Origin: Opitutia bacterium UBA7397
GTDB taxonomy: Bacteria; Verrucomicrobiota; Verrucomicrobiia; Opitutales; UBA953
Direction of reading: 5' to 3'
DNA length: 7,086 nucleotides
Assembly: GCA_002470605.1 (NCBI GenBank)
Contig: DKND01000086.1
Location: 1-7,086, forward strand
How positions within the stretch are numbered: position 1 is the stretch's first letter; every line of letters starts with the position of its first letter. Both the position numbers and the translations under genes were made by a program. Under the pieces are notes generated by a model that saw nothing but the letters and a program-made list of their open reading frames with translations, was not told the DNA's origin and ran no database searches. Shown here one piece after another: positions 6,951 to 7,086 of this stretch.

Positions 6951-6977
6951 GGCGGATAGCGTTTGGCGGTTAGCCAA
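6951..6977. repeat. Short direct repeat with embedded hairpin
   Basis: GGCGGATAGC (6951-6960) and GGCGGTTAGC (6965-6974) match at nine of ten positions with a 14-bp period. The second copy overlaps a small inverted repeat TTGGC-GGTTA-GCCAA (6963-6977). There is no T-run on either side, so it is not a standard terminator. It lies about 90-115 bp upstream of the fusion gene. Confidence 0.4.
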
Positions 6978-6983
6978 TACATT

Positions 6984-7086
6984 CTCAGGTCCCGGGTCTC
7001 GGCCCTCAGGTCCCAGGTTCAGATGTTCTGGTGCAGGTACAGGTTCAGGACCCGTACCCGAACCTGATAACCCGTACCCGTACCCG
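6984..7086. repeat. Degenerate short-motif repeat tract running off the right edge
   Basis: The last 100 bases consist largely of related short words. CTCAGGTCCC occurs at 6984-6993 and 7005-7014 (21-bp period). CAGGTTCAG occurs at 7014-7022 and 7040-7048. CCCGTACCCG occurs at 7051-7060 and again from 7071, continuing as GTACCC units to the edge. CAGGTTC (7040-7046) and GAACCTG (7060-7066) form an inverted pair around 13 bases. I find no credible start codon or family motif for a protein here. It looks like an expanding minisatellite-like spacer, and its full length cannot be seen. Confidence 0.65.

Noticed and set aside
6984..7086. CRISPR array or protein-coding repeat at the right edge
   Set aside because: Units are short, degenerate and unevenly spaced, with no constant repeat and unique spacers. 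The one open plus-strand frame follows a stop and has no start codon.

Overview
The window reads as a chromosomal piece of a Planctomycetes–Verrucomicrobia group bacterium, most likely a verrucomicrobial heterotroph. The main clue is the 1132-residue protein at 3464-6862. It carries the sorbosone/glucose-dehydrogenase-like propeller and the C-terminal CxxCH haem domain that are typical of these phyla, joined to a DUF1080 domain. Base composition is moderately GC-rich and even along the window. I see no phage, transposase, CRISPR, tRNA or rRNA genes.

All three genes lie on the minus strand, so transcription runs from right to left. The right flank (6863-7086) is non-coding as far as I can see. 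It holds a putative start-proximal promoter, short duplicated motifs and a degenerate CAGGT/ACCCG-type repeat tract running off the window edge. Next comes the three-module redox/glycan protein (6862 to 3464). Downstream of it are a clear intrinsic terminator (3403-3435) and a spacer of about 70 bp. A secreted glycoside hydrolase family 2 enzyme follows (3331 to 905), then after a 59-bp gap a secreted alpha/beta hydrolase that runs off the left edge (845 to 1, incomplete at its C-terminus). That hydrolase is a real gene although it has no stop codon in the window.

All three products begin with a Sec-type signal peptide, so they probably act in the periplasm or outside the cell. Together they look like a small locus for breaking down carbohydrate. 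The alpha/beta hydrolase could remove acyl groups and the GH2 enzyme could release terminal beta-linked sugars. The large protein could oxidise a sugar through a quinoprotein-like propeller, pass the electrons to its own c-type haem, and cleave the resulting 3-keto-glycoside with its DUF1080 domain. That last idea is the most interesting hypothesis here: an NAD-independent oxidise-then-cleave glycosidase in a single chain. The domain identities come from motifs visible in the sequence; the combined chemistry is inference.
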